The position numbers and the translations under genes were made by a program. From Cecembia rubra (GTDB taxonomy: Bacteria; Bacteroidota; Bacteroidia; Cytophagales; Cyclobacteriaceae), in the NCBI RefSeq assembly GCF_003014575.1, contig NZ_PYGF01000018.1, forward strand, positions 1-56,872: a DNA stretch of 56,872 bases, in the 5' to 3' direction. The notes under the pieces were generated by a model that saw only the letters and a program-made list of their open reading frames with translations, was not told the DNA's origin and searched no databases. Shown piece after piece: positions 15,287-24,780 of the stretch (position 1 is the first letter of the stretch; each line of letters opens with the position of its first letter).

Positions 15287-18076
15287 ATGAAGAGAAAATT
15301 TTACCCAATTGTCATTTGGGCAATGTCTGCCTGCTTGACTTTCCAAATCAATCAGTCAGCTGCCCAACAGGTCAAACCATCTTCTGCCAAAGAAATGCAG
15401 GAGGCTGTCAAGAAGCACCAGGAAATGCTGGAAAATAGTCCCTATTGGGATTATCCTGCCAGAAATTTAGGTCCTACAAATATGAGCGGCAGGATAGTAG
15501 ATATTGAAGTCAGCAGTGATTTCAAAACCTATTATATAGCCGCAGCCTCTGGAGGTGTATGGAAAACTACTGATAATGGACAGTCATTTATTCCTATTTT
15601 CGACCATTTGGGAGCATTGGGCATTGGAGATATGGCCATCGCCCCATCTAATGACCAAATAATTTGGGTAGGTACCGGCGAAAATAATTCCAGTCGTTCT
15701 ACGTATGCTGGTGCAGGAGTATTTAAAAGCTCTGATGCAGGCAAATCATGGGAATTTATGGGGCTACCATTTTCCCATCATATTGGTCAAATCCAGATCC
15801 ATCCCCAAAACCCGGATATCGTTTGGGTGGGTTCTATGGGTGCCTTGTATTCCAGAAATGAAGAAAGAGGCCTGTATAAAACTATTGATGGTGGAAAAAC
15901 CTGGAAAAAAACGCTCTATATCAATGAAAATACAGGTGTAATCGACATCAAAGTCCATCCCCAGAATCCCAATATAATTTTGGCGGCTACTTGGGAAAGG
16001 TTCCGACAATCACATGATTTCATAGGAAACGGCAAAGGTTCGGGTATTTGGAGATCAGAAGATGGGGGAGAAACATGGAAAAAAGCTATGGAAGGATTTC
16101 CACAAGATCAATTTATCGGGAGAATTGGTTTTGATTTTAGCTTAAGCAACCCAAATATAGTTTATGCTTTATTGGATTATCAAAAACCTCAGGAAAATTC
16201 AAGACCTCAGGCGCCCAGAACAGCACCTAAAGATGAACTAAGCTTGGAGAGCATCAAAACCATGTCAGTTCAAGATGTCATAAATTTGGAAGATGAAAAA
16301 CTTGAAAAAGTACTTAGAAGCAACCGTTTTGCATCAAAATACAATGCTAATAATGTCAAAAGGCTCCTCAAATTGGGCAGAATTACACCTGCCCAAATCG
16401 CTAATTACCATGGAGGTGGACAAGATGCCAATGCAGCTTTATTCAATACTTCCATTACAGGTGCCGAAGTATACCGCTCAACAGATGCCGGAAAATCCTG
16501 GTCAAAGGTCAATGAAAGTAATTTAGATAGACTCTATAATACCTACGGTTATTATTTCGGAGAAATCCGGGTCAGTACACAAAGCGAAGATGAGGTTTTT
16601 ATTCTTGGGGTTCCCTTACTTGTCTCAAGAGATGGTGGAAGAAATTTTGCCAGAACAGATACTGTAGGTGATGTCCATTCTGACCACCAGGCCCTTTGGA
16701 TCAACCCTAAAGACAGTAAACATTTGGTCCTTGGCAATGACGGAGGCTTGTACTTGTCTTATGGAGGAGGAGAAAGGTGGAATCATCTCAATACAGAATT
16801 GACCATTAGCCAGTTTTACTCCATAATGGTAGATGAAAAAACTCCCTACAATATTTATGGCGGAATGCAGGACAACGGGGTATGGTACGGAAAATCTACA
16901 GGAAAACCATCAGACTTATGGACTTCTTTGATGGGAGGTGACGGAATGGTTGTAGCAGTGGACACAAGAAGCAATGATATTGTTTATACCGGATTCCAAT
17001 TTGGAAATTACTTCAGGATCAATACTGCCACCGGGGAAAGAAAAATGGTAACCCCTGCCCATGATATTGGAAGATCTCCCAATCGTTGGAACTGGAGAAC
17101 TCCTGCCTTTCTAAGCCAGCATAATCAGGATATATTCTACATGGGATCCCAGTATGTTTACAGAAGTCTAGATAGAGGAGATACTTGGGAAACCATCTCC
17201 CCTGACCTGACAAAAAATCAAAAAAGTGGTAATGTCCCATTTGCAACCTTGACAGTGATTGAAGAATCTCCTCTTGAATTTGGAACAATCTATGCGGGAT
17301 CTGATGACGGAAACTTATGGATTACCAGGGATCATGGAGCTTCTTGGACAGATATCAGCAAAGGGCTGCCCCAGGACCGTTGGGTTAGTAGTATTACCCC
17401 TTCTCAACACAAAGAGGGAATTGTTTATGTGACCCTTACCGGATACCGCTTTGATGAATTTATCCCACATGTGTTCAAAAGCACGGATTATGGAAAAACC
17501 TGGAATTCAATTGCGGCAGAATTACCTCATGAAGCAGTAAATATCCTTAAAGAAGATCACAAATTTGAGAATATCCTTTATGTAGGCACAGATCACGGAC
17601 TTTACATCAGTTCGGATGGAGGGAAAACCTATAACCTCTTCCAAGGTCATCTTCCAAATGTAGCCATATATGATATCGCCATTCAAAAAAGAGAAAATGA
17701 CCTGGTCATAGGAACCCATGGCAGAAGTGTTTTTATTATCGACCTGAAGCCTATTCATCAGTTGATGACTTCAAATCCAAATGAAATCCAAATATTCAAA
17801 GCTTCAGAAATCAGATTCAATCCGAGATTATCAAGTTGGCTCGAAGGCATAGTAAATAAACCCAGACAGAATATACTTTTTTATACTCCTGTAGCAGGGG
17901 AAACCAAATTTGAAATCAAAAATGATAAAGGAGAAGTGATCCAATCCTGGACGCATTCGGCAAGAATTGGTTTTAATCAAAGTAGCTGGGAATTTGGAGA
18001 TATTGGAAGGGGAAAATACAAGATCCTGATTTCTGTCAACAATGAAAAAGGAGAGAAGGAATTTGAGGTAAAATAG
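15287..18076 (+). CDS. Large secreted Asp-box/VPS10-like beta-propeller protein
   Basis: About 929 residues from the ATG at 15287, chosen because it gives a normal signal peptide (KRKFYPIVIWAMSACLTF...SAAQQ); a TTG 24 nt upstream is also in frame. At least ten Asp-box-like motifs (S-x-D-x-G-x-x-W type) are spread along it, for example TTDNGQSF, SSDAGKSW, TIDGGKTW, SEDGGETW, SRDGGRNF, STDYGKTW and SSDGGKTY. They indicate two sortilin/WD40-like propellers. A non-propeller insertion lies around residues 300-380. Such proteins are often annotated as glycosyl hydrolases, but I see no sialidase catalytic set. It is probably exported or outer-membrane associated. Confidence 0.88.
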   Translation: MKRKFYPIVIWAMSACLTFQINQSAAQQVKPSSAKEMQEAVKKHQEMLENSPYWDYPARNLGPTNMSGRIVDIEVSSDFKTYYIAAASGGVWKTTDNGQSFIPIFDHLGALGIGDMAIAPSNDQIIWVGTGENNSSRSTYAGAGVFKSSDAGKSWEFMGLPFSHHIGQIQIHPQNPDIVWVGSMGALYSRNEERGLYKTIDGGKTWKKTLYINENTGVIDIKVHPQNPNIILAATWERFRQSHDFIGNGKGSGIWRSEDGGETWKKAMEGFPQDQFIGRIGFDFSLSNPNIVYALLDYQKPQENSRPQAPRTAPKDELSLESIKTMSVQDVINLEDEKLEKVLRSNRFASKYNANNVKRLLKLGRITPAQIANYHGGGQDANAALFNTSITGAEVYRSTDAGKSWSKVNESNLDRLYNTYGYYFGEIRVSTQSEDEVFILGVPLLVSRDGGRNFARTDTVGDVHSDHQALWINPKDSKHLVLGNDGGLYLSYGGGERWNHLNTELTISQFYSIMVDEKTPYNIYGGMQDNGVWYGKSTGKPSDLWTSLMGGDGMVVAVDTRSNDIVYTGFQFGNYFRINTATGERKMVTPAHDIGRSPNRWNWRTPAFLSQHNQDIFYMGSQYVYRSLDRGDTWETISPDLTKNQKSGNVPFATLTVIEESPLEFGTIYAGSDDGNLWITRDHGASWTDISKGLPQDRWVSSITPSQHKEGIVYVTLTGYRFDEFIPHVFKSTDYGKTWNSIAAELPHEAVNILKEDHKFENILYVGTDHGLYISSDGGKTYNLFQGHLPNVAIYDIAIQKRENDLVIGTHGRSVFIIDLKPIHQLMTSNPNEIQIFKASEIRFNPRLSSWLEGIVNKPRQNILFYTPVAGETKFEIKNDKGEVIQSWTHSARIGFNQSSWEFGDIGRGKYKILISVNNEKGEKEFEVK

Positions 18077-18104
18077 GAAAGAATTATTTACGACCTACCC
18101 AAAT

Positions 18105-18139
18105 AAAAAAAGCAGTCAATGTTGGTCTGCTTTTTTTTT
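18105..18139. terminator. Terminator between convergent genes
   Basis: A-run and AGCAG arm (18105-18115) pair with CTGCT and a T run (18127-18139). It lies between the Asp-box gene and the convergent porin-like gene and can act in both directions. Confidence 0.8.
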
Positions 18140-18730
18140 CTAAAATAACCTAAAACCTGCCGATAATACGATCTGACTAAGCCTTTGATCAGTTTCAAAT
18201 CCAGCAACACTTTTTGCTATCTTTCCAAGGGAATTTTCATATTTAAAGTCTAAAATCAGATTCTTTACATCAAGCCCAATTCCTGCCTGATACCCTAAGG
18301 TGGCAGATTTATAATCCACATTTTGGGCAATCTGTAAGGCATCTTCAAGCCGATAATCTAGCAAAATGGAAGCAATAGGACCAGCTTGTAACCTGAAAAA
18401 ACCAGCAAATTTAAATCCAAACATCACAGGGATATCCAATCTATTAAAGTTAGTTTCCAGAATTCCATCATCATTGCCCTGGGATTGTTTTATAATTGTG
18501 CCTCCAGTATTGGTAAATAGAAATTCAGGTTGGACAAAGATTGAATGACCACCCATTCTAACAAATACACCAAGATGATATCCTATTTGCTCATCCCCAG
18601 AAGAAAATCCATCTCCATTTACACGGATATTTGACTGGGAAACACCAAATTTAGGTCCAATAGAAAAATCCTGGGCAACGCTGTACAAACAAATCAAGGA
18701 AATAGCGATCGTAAATAAGAGCTTTTTCAT
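18140..18730 (-). CDS. Porin-family outer-membrane beta-barrel protein
   Basis: 196 residues. The signal peptide is KKLLFTIAISLICLYSVAQ, with cleavage near Ala-Gln. The mature chain resembles the PorT/OMP_b-brl_2 barrels of Bacteroidota: FSIGPKFGVSQSNI at the first strand, repeated amphipathic strands (VFVRMGGHSIFVQPEFLFTN, ATLGYQAGIGLDVKNLILD) and a C-terminal strand ending SAGFRLF with the terminal Phe needed for BAM recognition. It probably spans the outer membrane with eight strands. No substrate or partner is evident. Confidence 0.85.
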   Translation of the reverse strand: MKKLLFTIAISLICLYSVAQDFSIGPKFGVSQSNIRVNGDGFSSGDEQIGYHLGVFVRMGGHSIFVQPEFLFTNTGGTIIKQSQGNDDGILETNFNRLDIPVMFGFKFAGFFRLQAGPIASILLDYRLEDALQIAQNVDYKSATLGYQAGIGLDVKNLILDFKYENSLGKIAKSVAGFETDQRLSQIVLSAGFRLF

Positions 18731-18806
18731 TGCTGAATCTATTTGAAATGAATTTACTCAAAAAACGCTGAATAAAAATTAATCTTATCCCAAAATGGGA
18801 TTTTGT

Positions 18807-19184
18807 TTAATTTATTGCACTGCTTCCCATTCCAAAAGCTTTAGCTATTCCATATAGCTCATGAAAATCCATGGGCTTGGGCAAAAGTCTGTCAAACGAG
18901 ATTATACTAGTTCTTTTGAAATACTCAATGTCACCCGCTGTAAATCCAATTATTGGTATTCGGTTGATTGTATCATTCAATTTTATTTCAGCTAAAAGCT
19001 GTAAACCATCCATTTTTGGCATCATGATATCTGTGATGATGACATTGAAGTCAGGCTCATTGGTAAGTATTTCCAAAGCCTCTTCACCATCATTGGCAGT
19101 CTGAACCGTATCATTCTCCCTCTCAAAAATCTTCTTCAAAATAAGCCTGTTAATGGCATCGTCATCTACCACAAGGACTTTCAT
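18807..19184 (-). CDS. Single-domain response regulator (CheY-like)
   Basis: A 125-residue stand-alone receiver domain. The acidic pocket is LVVDDDA (Asp7-9), the phospho-acceptor is Asp52 in IITDIMMPKMDG, the switch Thr is Thr82 in GFTAG, and the conserved Lys is Lys103 in LLPKP. No output domain is present, so it must act through protein-protein contact or a phosphorelay. No histidine kinase is adjacent. Its partner is encoded elsewhere. Confidence 0.93.
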   Translation of the reverse strand: MKVLVVDDDAINRLILKKIFERENDTVQTANDGEEALEILTNEPDFNVIITDIMMPKMDGLQLLAEIKLNDTINRIPIIGFTAGDIEYFKRTSIISFDRLLPKPMDFHELYGIAKAFGMGSSAIN

Positions 19185-19261
19185 ATATTTTATTTATTGA
19201 TGTAGCAGTGCTAAGTTACATAAATTTCAATACAAAATGCATTTTTATGAAGTTCATTTAC

Positions 19262-19290
19262 AAAAAAAGAGAGGCCATAACCTCTCTTTT
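19262..19290 (-). terminator. Terminator of the transporter operon
   Basis: A stem pairing 19265-19274 with 19281-19290 (10 bp, 6-nt loop) has a T run on the minus strand. It lies 27 nt after the transporter stop codon at 19317. Confidence 0.85.
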
Positions 19291-19316
19291 CATAGGATTT
19301 AGGAATAAATCTAATA

Positions 19317-20705
19317 TCACCCCCCCTCTTGTGGTGCTCCGAATACCCCCAATAGGTCTAACAAAACCAATGCAATCACAATAGGACATACCCACTTAAT
19401 GAAAAACACCCAAGCTGTTCTTAGGAATCCTTTGAAACCTGGAGCCCCCATAGCCAACTCATTGGCATAATCAGAGATTTTCTTTGCCCATCCTGTATAC
19501 AAACTCAGCATCAGGCAAATCAGCACCACAGCAAAAGTTCCAAAGGTGAAGTCCATAATGCTGAAGAATCCTACTTGGGTATTTCCAAGAAATGTAATTG
19601 TAAGTTCATTAAAGAAATTGCCCTCAATAGAGGAAAGTGCTGAAGGCACAGATAGTATCATTGCTGCAATGCCGATAGTCCATGCAGCCTTTTTTCTGCT
19701 CCATTTTTTTTCATCAATAAAATAAGCCACTGGCACTTCCAACATTGAAATACTGGAAGTTAGGGCTGCCACCAAAAGCAACAAGAAGAACAAAGCGCCT
19801 ATGAAATTTCCTCCTGGCATTGCATCGAACACAGCCGGTAGAACTTCAAAGACTAAGGCAGGTCCGCCTGCAGGATCTTTTCCAGGCAAGAGTGCAAACA
19901 AAGCAGGGAATACCATCAAACCTCCCAAAAGAGCAACTACAGTATCCATGCCGGCAATCCAACCTGAAGATTTAACAATATTACTGGTTCTGGGCAGATA
20001 GGAACCAAAGGTGATCATCAAACCCCATCCCACAGACATGGAGAAAAAGGCTTGACCAAGTGCCTGAAGGGCAACTTTTGTATTTATTTTAGAGAAATCA
20101 GGCTTCAAATAATATTCAATACCAGCTCCAGCACCTTCCAAAGTAACCGCTCTACCCGCAATGAATATGATAATAATAAAAAGAACAGGCATCAAAAACT
20201 TAGCTGCCTTTTCAATACCTCCAGATACACCTCCCAAAACAATGCCGATAGTCATAAGTATAAACAGGAAACAAAGTGGGACCACGTACATCGGAGTTTC
20301 TTGGAATTCACTGAAATTTATTGGAATGTTGATCAATTCTGTAAAAATGTAACCTATAGTCCAACCTGCAATCACTGAATAATAGGACAGCACACAGAAA
20401 CAAACCAGTATACACAGAATACCTGCAATTTGCCAAAATTTATTGCCACCGGTGGCCTTAATGGCCCCTATTGGGTTTTTACCTGAAATTCTACCAAGGG
20501 CGATCTCATTCAACAAAAGAGGAAGACCTATCAGAAGCACACAAATGGCATAAACGAACACGAATGCTCCTCCGCCGTTTTCACCTGTGAGGTAAGGAAA
20601 TCTCCAAATATTCCCCAAGCCTACCGCTGAACCGGCTGCTGCCATAATAAAACCCAAACTGGAACCCCATTGCCCCCTACCCTGGGTATCTGAACTCATC
20701 GCCAT
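19317..20705 (-). CDS. Sodium-dependent transporter (NSS/SNF family)
   Basis: 462 residues, about 11-12 hydrophobic segments. The N-terminal GFIMAAAGSAVGLGNIWRFP is the conserved TM1 motif forming the sodium and substrate site of LeuT-type neurotransmitter:sodium symporters. TM segments continue through VLLIGLPLLLNEIALGR and ALGQAFFSMSVGWG (TM6 unwound region). The substrate is most likely an amino acid. Start could be residue 1 or the Met at residue 3. It begins 39 nt after the RmlD-like gene and may be the last gene of the long operon that starts at 27128. Confidence 0.93.
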   Translation of the reverse strand: MAMSSDTQGRGQWGSSLGFIMAAAGSAVGLGNIWRFPYLTGENGGGAFVFVYAICVLLIGLPLLLNEIALGRISGKNPIGAIKATGGNKFWQIAGILCILVCFCVLSYYSVIAGWTIGYIFTELINIPINFSEFQETPMYVVPLCFLFILMTIGIVLGGVSGGIEKAAKFLMPVLFIIIIFIAGRAVTLEGAGAGIEYYLKPDFSKINTKVALQALGQAFFSMSVGWGLMITFGSYLPRTSNIVKSSGWIAGMDTVVALLGGLMVFPALFALLPGKDPAGGPALVFEVLPAVFDAMPGGNFIGALFFLLLLVAALTSSISMLEVPVAYFIDEKKWSRKKAAWTIGIAAMILSVPSALSSIEGNFFNELTITFLGNTQVGFFSIMDFTFGTFAVVLICLMLSLYTGWAKKISDYANELAMGAPGFKGFLRTAWVFFIKWVCPIVIALVLLDLLGVFGAPQEGG

Positions 20706-20744
20706 AGTCTATTGATTAGTAGTTTTTTAATGAAAATTTAACGT

Positions 20745-21662
20745 TTAAAGATCGGCTAATTTAATTTGTTTTGATAAAATACCAATTCCATCCATAAAAC
20801 TTTTGGGAGAATAGCCTAACTCCCTTTTTGCTTTTTCAATAATAAATCCGGTTTTTAAAGGACGTTTTGCTGGCTGCCTAAAAATGTTTGAGTCAACCTC
20901 CTTGATCAGGGATTTATCCAGTCCAAAATATTCAGCTGTCATGACAGCCATATCATAAGGAGTCAAGAAATCTTTGCCCGAAATATTAAAAATCCCAGTG
21001 GCCCCCTTTTCCATGATCAGAATGCATCCATCTGCCAGATCTTCAGCCAAAGTAGGAGTCCTCCACTGGTCATTTACTACCTGAATGGGCTTTCCTTCTT
21101 CCAAAGACTTTTTAACCCATAGAATAATATTAGACCGGCTCATGTCAGTGGCCAGACCATATACCAAAACTGTTCTTGCTATTGCCCATTTGATCTTGGA
21201 ATCCTGCACCAGTTTTTCAGATTCCAGCTTGGTAAGTCCGTAATAATTCAAAGGGGCAGGATCAGCCTCTTCTGTATATGGCCCATCTTCTCCGTTGAAA
21301 ATAAAATCAGTAGAAATATGAATGAAATGGGTGCCTCTGATTTTACATGCCTGTACCAGGTTCTCTACAGCTTCCACATTGCTGTGATGACATGCTTCTT
21401 TGCTCGTTTCACACTCATCCACATTGGTCATAGCAGCTGTATGGATCAAAAAATCCGGCCTCACCTGTTCAAATACATCCAACACCTGCTGCCCGTCAGT
21501 AATATCCATTGCCAGCCACTGATAGTCAAGTTTCCAATTTTCAGGAAGTCTTGATTTTCCTTTGCCTGTAGCAAAAACTTGGTAATTTGGATAATCCTTT
21601 AATTTTTCAACCAATTTCTGGCCAAGAAGCCCATTGGCTCCAGTTATCAAAACCTTTATCAT
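20745..21662 (-). CDS. RmlD-like NAD(P)-dependent sugar reductase (SDR family)
   Basis: 305 residues of the extended short-chain dehydrogenase type. The N-terminal Rossmann motif is ITGANGLLGQKLVEKL. The catalytic Tyr-x3-Lys is NYYGLTKLE, and HISTDFIFNG carries the Ser/Thr of the triad. The overall pattern (HTAAMTNVDECE, NVEAVENLVQAC) fits dTDP-4-dehydrorhamnose reductase. No other rhamnose genes lie nearby, so the sugar-nucleotide substrate is uncertain. It starts 2 nt after the cyclophilin gene in the long minus-strand operon. Confidence 0.88.
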   Translation of the reverse strand: MIKVLITGANGLLGQKLVEKLKDYPNYQVFATGKGKSRLPENWKLDYQWLAMDITDGQQVLDVFEQVRPDFLIHTAAMTNVDECETSKEACHHSNVEAVENLVQACKIRGTHFIHISTDFIFNGEDGPYTEEADPAPLNYYGLTKLESEKLVQDSKIKWAIARTVLVYGLATDMSRSNIILWVKKSLEEGKPIQVVNDQWRTPTLAEDLADGCILIMEKGATGIFNISGKDFLTPYDMAVMTAEYFGLDKSLIKEVDSNIFRQPAKRPLKTGFIIEKAKRELGYSPKSFMDGIGILSKQIKLADL

Positions 21663-21664
21663 GG

Positions 21665-22504
21665 TTATTTGGCATAACTATAGCCAAAATCCTTTTCGAT
21701 TTTAGATTTGGGCAAAAGTTCAACACTAATCTTCATGTAAACCTTATTTTCAGGAATATCCCTCTGCCCAGTGGGTTCAGCAGCAATTTTTTCCATGACC
21801 TCCAATCCTTTGACTACCTTTCCAAACACTGTATACTCACCATCCAGATGGGGAGTGCCTCCCACTGTAGTATAAGCTTCTATCTGCTCCTTAGTCATTG
21901 GCTTTTCCAGACTGATACTATAGAATTTTTCCATATTGGCCTTTTCAGCTAACATCATCTCATTCAAGGCCTCAAACTGCTCTTCTTCGTACAAATGAGT
22001 ATATTTTTCCTTTAATTCTGAATTGCTAGCCAATTGAATATACTTGAAGAAATTTTCTGCCAATAACTTCATATCTGTCACCAGTTCATCCCTTGTATAA
22101 ACTTTCCCTTGAACTATATAAAACTGGGATCCGCTGGATCTTTTCTCCGGATTCACATTATTACCCATACGTGCAGCAGCTATCATTCCTTTGGAATGGA
22201 TAAATCCAGGCCTGATTTCTGCAGTAACAGTGGGCCAAGTATCTTGGGGCAGGCCCTCTTTTCCGAAAACATCCCCTCCCTGAATCATGAAATTCTGAAT
22301 GACACGATGAAAATCCGTGGAATCAAATCTTCCGGCTTTGGCCAATTCAATGAAATTATCTTTATGCTTTGGTGTCTCATCAAATAACACTGCGTACATA
22401 TCCCCATGTCGGGTCTGGATTTTAACCAAATAGTCCTTTTCAGATTTGCATGATGAAAAAATAGTCAGAACAAATGCTAATAATACGTAAACTGTAATTC
22501 TCAT
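21665..22504 (-). CDS. Cyclophilin-type peptidyl-prolyl isomerase lipoprotein
   Basis: 279 residues. The signal peptide ends in the lipobox IFSSC (Cys19), so it is anchored in the envelope. The cyclophilin core is evident from KHKDNFIELAKAGRFDSTDFHRVIQNFMIQGGD and GSQFYIV, containing the catalytic Arg in FHRV and the QF pair. A helical insertion (about residues 140-200) interrupts the domain before the final strand block HLDGEYTVFGKVVKGLEV. It overlaps the hemC stop by 4 nt. It probably helps fold exported proteins. Confidence 0.92.
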   Translation of the reverse strand: MRITVYVLLAFVLTIFSSCKSEKDYLVKIQTRHGDMYAVLFDETPKHKDNFIELAKAGRFDSTDFHRVIQNFMIQGGDVFGKEGLPQDTWPTVTAEIRPGFIHSKGMIAAARMGNNVNPEKRSSGSQFYIVQGKVYTRDELVTDMKLLAENFFKYIQLASNSELKEKYTHLYEEEQFEALNEMMLAEKANMEKFYSISLEKPMTKEQIEAYTTVGGTPHLDGEYTVFGKVVKGLEVMEKIAAEPTGQRDIPENKVYMKISVELLPKSKIEKDFGYSYAK

Positions 22505-23439
22505 TTTTTTAAAGCCGATTTGATATCCTTTAATATTTTATCTCCCCCAGAAGCAATAACAAGATCTGCCAATTGCTCACCTAATTGCTTAGCTTCCTCA
22601 GGCCTTCCAATAACCTTATGAACAATTCTTTGCTTCCCATCTAGACTTACAATCCCTCCTTTTAGTTGAAGTTTGCCATTTACCATACTTGCCAAGGCAA
22701 AAACTGGAATACTACACCCACCCTCTAAAACCCTCAAATAGCTTCTTTCTGCCATAAGCCTATTCCCTGTTTCGGCATGATGACAGGCCTCTGTTATTTT
22801 CAGTTTTAAATCAGAATCCAAATTTACAGATGATTCTATGGCCACAGAACCTTGTCCAACCGCAGGAGTAAACTCCTCAATAGAAAGTTCGTGCCTGATC
22901 ATATGGTCATAACCCATTCTATGTGCCCCTGCAAATGCAAGCAATAAGGCGTCGCAGGCGCCTGATTCCATTTTTGCTATCCTTGTCTGAAGGTTTCCTC
23001 TGACTTCCACAGTTTTGATATGGGGATAAAAATGCCTAAGTGTTGATACTCTTCTAGTCGAAGAAGTCCCCAAGAGTAATGGCCGTGAAGGGTCTTTGTA
23101 ATTGATATCCACTTGATGGCTTAAGATGATATCATTCACTTTTTCCCTTTCTGTAAAAGCTATGATTTCAAAACCCTTAGGTAATCTGGACTGCATGTCC
23201 TTGGCACTGTGTACTGCTATATCAATTGCTCCAGAGGTCAATTGCTCTTCCAATTCTTCGGTGAAGACCCCTTTACTTCCTATTTTGGCAATAGAGACAT
23301 CCAATATTTTATCTCCCTTGGTCTCTATGATCACAATTTCTGAATCCAAACCTTTGGCTTTCAGCAAATCAGCGACATGATACGCTTGCCAGAGTGCCAA
23401 TTTACTCCCTCTAGTGCCTATCCGGATTGCTCTCTTCAT
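22501..23439 (-). CDS. hemC: Hydroxymethylbilane synthase (porphobilinogen deaminase)
   Basis: About 312 residues from the ATG at 23439 ([18 protein letters not shown]), the standard HemC start; a longer in-frame extension adds only a basic run that overlaps rimK. The enzyme joins four porphobilinogens into hydroxymethylbilane in heme synthesis. Visible motifs are [13 protein letters not shown] with the catalytic Asp, [21 protein letters not shown], and the dipyrromethane cofactor Cys in [10 protein letters not shown] near residue 240. It overlaps rimK by about 29 nt. hemE is separate at 43978, and a hemB relic lies at 51707. Confidence 0.95.
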   Translation of the reverse strand: MKRAIRIGTRGSKLALWQAYHVADLLKAKGLDSEIVIIETKGDKILDVSIAKIGSKGVFTEELEEQLTSGAIDIAVHSAKDMQSRLPKGFEIIAFTEREKVNDIILSHQVDINYKDPSRPLLLGTSSTRRVSTLRHFYPHIKTVEVRGNLQTRIAKMESGACDALLLAFAGAHRMGYDHMIRHELSIEEFTPAVGQGSVAIESSVNLDSDLKLKITEACHHAETGNRLMAERSYLRVLEGGCSIPVFALASMVNGKLQLKGGIVSLDGKQRIVHKVIGRPEEAKQLGEQLADLVIASGGDKILKDIKSALKK

Positions 23440-24346
23440 TTTTTTGGCCTTTCTTTTTTTTGATCTTCTTCTCGACCGATTCCTCAATAAATTTAATGAT
23501 CTCTCCGGCGATATTTACACCGGTCGCTTTCTCTATTCCCTCCAATCCGGGGCTACTGTTCACTTCCAAAATCAATGGACCCCTGTCTGATTGCAAAAGA
23601 TCCACACCTGCAATATCCAATCCCAATGCCTTTGCAGCTCCTAAGGCTGCTGCTTTTTCTGCCTTAGATAGCTTGATCACTGTCGCTTTCCCACCTCGGT
23701 GAAGATTTGACCGAAATTCCCCTTCAGCCCCCTGTCTCTTCATTGCACCAACGACTTTTCCGTTGACCACAAAGGCCCTGATATCTGCCCCCTTGGCCTC
23801 TTTGATAAATTCCTGGACAATTATCCTCGCTTTTAGTCCATGAAAGGCCTCAATTACAGACTGACCTGCCTTCTTGGTCTCCGCCAATACGACACCCAAA
23901 CCCTGCGTACCTTCCAATAGTTTGATGATCAAAGGAGCTCCCCCTACCCGCTCAATCAAAGCTTTTTCTCCACCCTTGGAAAAATTTGTAAATGCTGTCT
24001 TGGGCATACCCAAACCTGCTTTGGATAAAATCTGAAGACTCCTAAGCTTGTCCCTACTCCTTACAATTGCCTGAGATTCCACAGCGGAAAATGTTCCCAT
24101 TAACTCAAACTGACGAACAACTGCAGTCCCATAAAAGGTTACTGACGCACCGATCCTTGGAATAATTGCATCCACATTTGCCAATTTCTCTCCTTTGTAA
24201 ATAATAGAAGGTCCCTCCTGTTCAATGATCAGGTCACAGATGGAATGATCAACCACGAGTGCTTCATGGCCAGCTTCCCTAATAGCTTCAATGAGCCTTT
24301 TGGTAGAATATAAATGGGGATTTCGGGATAGGACCGCAATTCTCAT
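23411..24346 (-). CDS. rimK: RimK-type ATP-grasp ligase
   Basis: 311 residues. RimK adds glutamate residues to the C-terminus of ribosomal protein S6. The N-terminus [20 protein letters not shown] and the ATP-grasp segments [36 protein letters not shown] and [17 protein letters not shown] match the family, including the C-terminal metal-binding Glu/Asn pair. It overlaps the RimB-like protease by 4 nt at one side and hemC at the other. The rimB-rimK coupling supports a shared role in S6 or other protein modification. Confidence 0.92.
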   Translation of the reverse strand: MRIAVLSRNPHLYSTKRLIEAIREAGHEALVVDHSICDLIIEQEGPSIIYKGEKLANVDAIIPRIGASVTFYGTAVVRQFELMGTFSAVESQAIVRSRDKLRSLQILSKAGLGMPKTAFTNFSKGGEKALIERVGGAPLIIKLLEGTQGLGVVLAETKKAGQSVIEAFHGLKARIIVQEFIKEAKGADIRAFVVNGKVVGAMKRQGAEGEFRSNLHRGGKATVIKLSKAEKAAALGAAKALGLDIAGVDLLQSDRGPLILEVNSSPGLEGIEKATGVNIAGEIIKFIEESVEKKIKKKKGQKNEESNPDRH

Positions 24347-24780
24347 TTCTTAGATTTTTTTGACAAATAAATACCCTGAACATCCACTAAAAACCTCTCC
24401 CTCAACAACTTCCTGCCCAATAATATCGGATTTTTCATTTTGGACCTGTCTGTAAGGGTAAATTCTGCTTCAATTTCCTCCCCAAACATAAGGACTTTCG
24501 TAGTCACTTTATAACGTAACTCCTCCTGACCAAAAGAATTTCTTACCTTTTTTTGGGTAAAATTTTGAGTTTGAAGGAGCTTATCTTTGAACTTTTTGTG
24601 TGAAGGATCAAGGACTTTGAAGTAAAGTGTAGACTTCCCTTCCTCCTCTTTTTCTTCACAATAAGTACAATGAATAGAAGATGTGAAAGCGCCAGTGTCA
24701 ATTTTGGCAATTACATTTTTAAGATCCCATTCAGGAAAAGTAATCCTTTCTCTTCTACCGATTGTTTTTTTCATTTTCAA
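24343..24780 (-). CDS. RimB-like retropepsin-type ATP-dependent zinc protease family protein
   Basis: 145 residues of the COG4067/RimB family. The aspartic-protease-like DTGA motif is in [13 protein letters not shown] near residue 28, followed by a second half ending [18 protein letters not shown]. The length fits the family. In Pseudomonas, RimB works with RimK to remove glutamate tails. Here it overlaps rimK by 4 nt, strongly supporting a functional pair. Start is at residue 1 or the Met at residue 3. It also overlaps the end of holB by 4 nt. Confidence 0.87.
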   Translation of the reverse strand: MKMKKTIGRRERITFPEWDLKNVIAKIDTGAFTSSIHCTYCEEKEEEGKSTLYFKVLDPSHKKFKDKLLQTQNFTQKKVRNSFGQEELRYKVTTKVLMFGEEIEAEFTLTDRSKMKNPILLGRKLLRERFLVDVQGIYLSKKSKK

